Of a stretch of 6,476 bases of DNA, positions 4,796-6,476 are shown piece by piece. A model generated the notes under the pieces. It ran no database searches, was not told the DNA's origin, and saw only the letters and a program-made list of their open reading frames with translations. Made by a program: the position numbers and the translations under genes. This DNA comes from Flavobacterium psychrophilum (lineage in GTDB: Bacteria > Bacteroidota > Bacteroidia > Flavobacteriales > Flavobacteriaceae). Positions within the stretch are counted from its first letter, which is position 1; every line of letters begins with the position of its first letter. Where the stretch lies: NCBI GenBank assembly GCA_022730285.1, contig DZCQ01000048.1:1-6476 (forward strand). The letters are read 5' to 3'.

Positions 4796-6476
4796 ATGAA
4801 ATTTAAAATTATTTTTTTAGCCATTTTTTCATTTACTATTCCAGTATTTTCTCAGTTTAATTATGATGCTCCTTGGATGCAAAACTTAGGCGAAAAAAAT
4901 GGGAAAGCAACTCTCGAAGAAATGAAAGCTTCCTTCGATAATTATTGGTTAACACACAATAAAGAAATAAAAGGAAGTGGGTACAATCCATTTATGCGAT
5001 ATGTAAATCTTCATGAAAATCAATTAAAAGAAGACGGAACAGTAATAAGTAGCCAAGAGTTGTTAGAATTATCTACAATAAAAAGACCTGAAACAAGTAG
5101 AATTACAACTGCTTCTAGTAATTGGTATCCAGTTTTTGGTAGTTTGCCATATATAAGAACAGGCTCTTGGTCTTCTGGCCAAGGCAGAATTAATACTGTG
5201 ACAGTAGATCCAAACAATTCAAGCATTATATATGTAGGGGCTCCAGCAGGAGGAATTTGGAAATCTGTTAATTCTGGGACAACCTTTATGCCTTTGTTTG
5301 ACGAATTTCCACAAATTGGAGTTTCGGGAATAGTAGTAGATTCTGCTAATTCTAATATTATTTATATTGCAACAGGTGATAGAGATAGTTCTGCAAGCAC
5401 TTTTGTAGGAGTATACAAATCTTTAGACGGAGGTACAACATGGACAGCAACTGGTACTATTTCTGGAGTTAGCAAAGCCTCCGATATTTATATACACCCC
5501 ACAAATTCTAATATACTTTGGGTAGCCACGAATAATGGATTATACAAAACAACAAATGCAGGTAGTACTTGGAATAGAACCTTAACAGGAAACATAAGAG
5601 ACATTAAAGTTAAACCTACAGACCCAACAGTTATATATGCAGTTAGCAGTAGTATTTTTTATAAATCAACAAATTCTGGAGACAGTTTCACGGCAATAAG
5701 CTCCAGTCTTCCCACTTCTTCTGGCAGATTAGTTATTGATGTAACTCCAGCGAATCCTAATTATATTTATGTTCTAAGTGCTACAACAGGAAATGCCTTT
5801 CAGGGCATATACAAATCCATCGACTCAGGAGAAAATTTTGTTAAATCTGCTAATACAACAGATGTTTTTGAAAGCACACAAGCCTATTACGACTTAGCAT
5901 TAGCTGTTTCTTCTACCAATGCAGAAGAAATATATACAGGCTGTTTAAATGTTTGGAAATCTACCAATGGGGGTGATGGTTTTACTAAAATGAATAGTTG
6001 GAGTTCGCCAGGGGCAGCTTCTTACACACATGCAGATATACATATTTTAAGATTCTTTGGAAGTAATTTATTTTGTGGTAGCGATGGTGGAATCTATGTG
6101 TCTTCTAATGGCGGAACCAACTTTACAGATTTGAGTAAAACTATTCAAAATGGTACAATCTACAAGTTAGCTGTTTCCAAACAAACTTCTTCTAAAATGA
6201 TGACAGGACATCAAGATAATGGAGGACACGCTTACAACACGAACCAATGGAAAAATTATTATGGGGCAGATGGAATGGATGTTGTTATTAGCCCTACAAA
6301 CGAAAACTTAAGTTACGGTTTTATTCAAAACGGAAAAACATTATACAAAAGTACAAATGCAGGTAGTACCTCGGCAGGATCTGTTGCAAGTATTCCTACA
6401 GGAGAAACGGGCAACTGGGTAACACCTCTTGAAATAAATAATGTTGGAGAATTATATGCAGGATATAAAAAGCTAT
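4796..6476 (+). CDS. Secreted Asp-box (BNR/VPS10-like) beta-propeller protein, 3' end outside window
   Basis: An open frame of 560 codons runs off the window end. Residues 1-19 are a signal peptide (MKFK, hydrophobic core, PVFS) with likely cleavage before Gln20. Residues 25-90 form the N-terminal block typical of flavobacterial T9SS-exported propellers (APWMQNLG, NYWLTH, KGSGYNPFMRY). From about 123 a propeller follows with GRINTVTVDPNN and Asp boxes at 157-164, 209-216, 252-259, 291-298, 341-348, 389-396 and 436-443. A degenerate box at 519-526 has lost its aromatic residue. Between them lie THADIH (411-416), GSDGG (428-432), GHQDNGG (471-477) and GADGMD (490-495), motifs shared with sortilin/VPS10-like bacterial proteins. 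It lacks the RTDxGGAYRW block expected of GH74 xyloglucanases, so a glycosidase call is not supported. A C-terminal T9SS sorting domain is expected beyond the window but not seen. It sits 32 nt after lacI without a Shine-Dalgarno sequence. Substrate and function are unknown. Confidence 0.92.
   Translation, partial: MKFKIIFLAIFSFTIPVFSQFNYDAPWMQNLGEKNGKATLEEMKASFDNYWLTHNKEIKGSGYNPFMRYVNLHENQLKEDGTVISSQELLELSTIKRPETSRITTASSNWYPVFGSLPYIRTGSWSSGQGRINTVTVDPNNSSIIYVGAPAGGIWKSVNSGTTFMPLFDEFPQIGVSGIVVDSANSNIIYIATGDRDSSASTFVGVYKSLDGGTTWTATGTISGVSKASDIYIHPTNSNILWVATNNGLYKTTNAGSTWNRTLTGNIRDIKVKPTDPTVIYAVSSSIFYKSTNSGDSFTAISSSLPTSSGRLVIDVTPANPNYIYVLSATTGNAFQGIYKSIDSGENFVKSANTTDVFESTQAYYDLALAVSSTNAEEIYTGCLNVWKSTNGGDGFTKMNSWSSPGAASYTHADIHILRFFGSNLFCGSDGGIYVSSNGGTNFTDLSKTIQNGTIYKLAVSKQTSSKMMTGHQDNGGHAYNTNQWKNYYGADGMDVVISPTNENLSYGFIQNGKTLYKSTNAGSTSAGSVASIPTGETGNWVTPLEINNVGELYAGYKKL

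Noticed and set aside
5020..5226. Minus-strand ORF of 68 codons
   Set aside because: It lies inside the propeller gene on the opposite strand and shows no features of its own.
5123..6476. GH74 xyloglucanase identity for the propeller protein, suggested by the neighbouring LacI
   Set aside because: The Asp boxes are shared, but the RTD-containing GGAYRW-type block and the usual GH74 opening are absent. The motifs fit VPS10/BNR-type proteins better.

Overview
The window looks like chromosomal DNA from a member of the Bacteroidota, most likely the family Flavobacteriaceae. The evidence is the low GC content, a textbook Bacteroidota housekeeping promoter (TTTG-N19-TACCTTTG) in front of rplM, A-rich start regions without Shine-Dalgarno sequences, the gene order rplM-rpsI-rpsB-tsf, a 320-residue EF-Ts, and a secreted beta-propeller protein of the kind exported by the type IX secretion system (T9SS). 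The genus cannot be fixed from this sequence.

Layout. Positions 18-437 (+) encode a small DoxX-family membrane protein. It converges on the translation operon, and a strong symmetrical terminator (551-589) can serve both sides. Positions 3480 down to 608 (-) hold rplM (L13), rpsI (S9), rpsB (S2) and tsf (EF-Ts), all intact and ordinary in sequence. rplM has a GTG start, and rplM/rpsI overlap as TAATG. Two longer gaps interrupt the operon: 176 nt before rpsB (AT-rich, weak hairpins) and 100 nt before tsf (a 23-position inverted repeat made of heptamers, followed by a U-run on the transcript). Reading away from rplM, 3747-4763 (+) encodes a LacI-family regulator. After 32 nt comes a large secreted Asp-box (BNR/VPS10-like) propeller protein, open from 4796 to the window end and therefore 3'-truncated here.

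How they fit together. The four minus-strand genes make ribosomal proteins and an elongation factor and are probably transcribed from the one clear promoter at 3526-3556, with possible attenuation or leader control in the two gaps. The lacI-propeller pair is a separate unit, probably co-transcribed because no terminator or clear promoter lies between them. The regulator's ligand and the propeller's substrate cannot be read from the window.

I see no CRISPR array, tRNA, rRNA, insertion sequence or defence system, and no convincing previously undescribed system. The best second-look items are the hairpin between rpsB and tsf, the lacI-propeller coupling, the GTG start and 5' hairpin of the rplM mRNA, and the conserved His/Asp motif cluster in the propeller protein.
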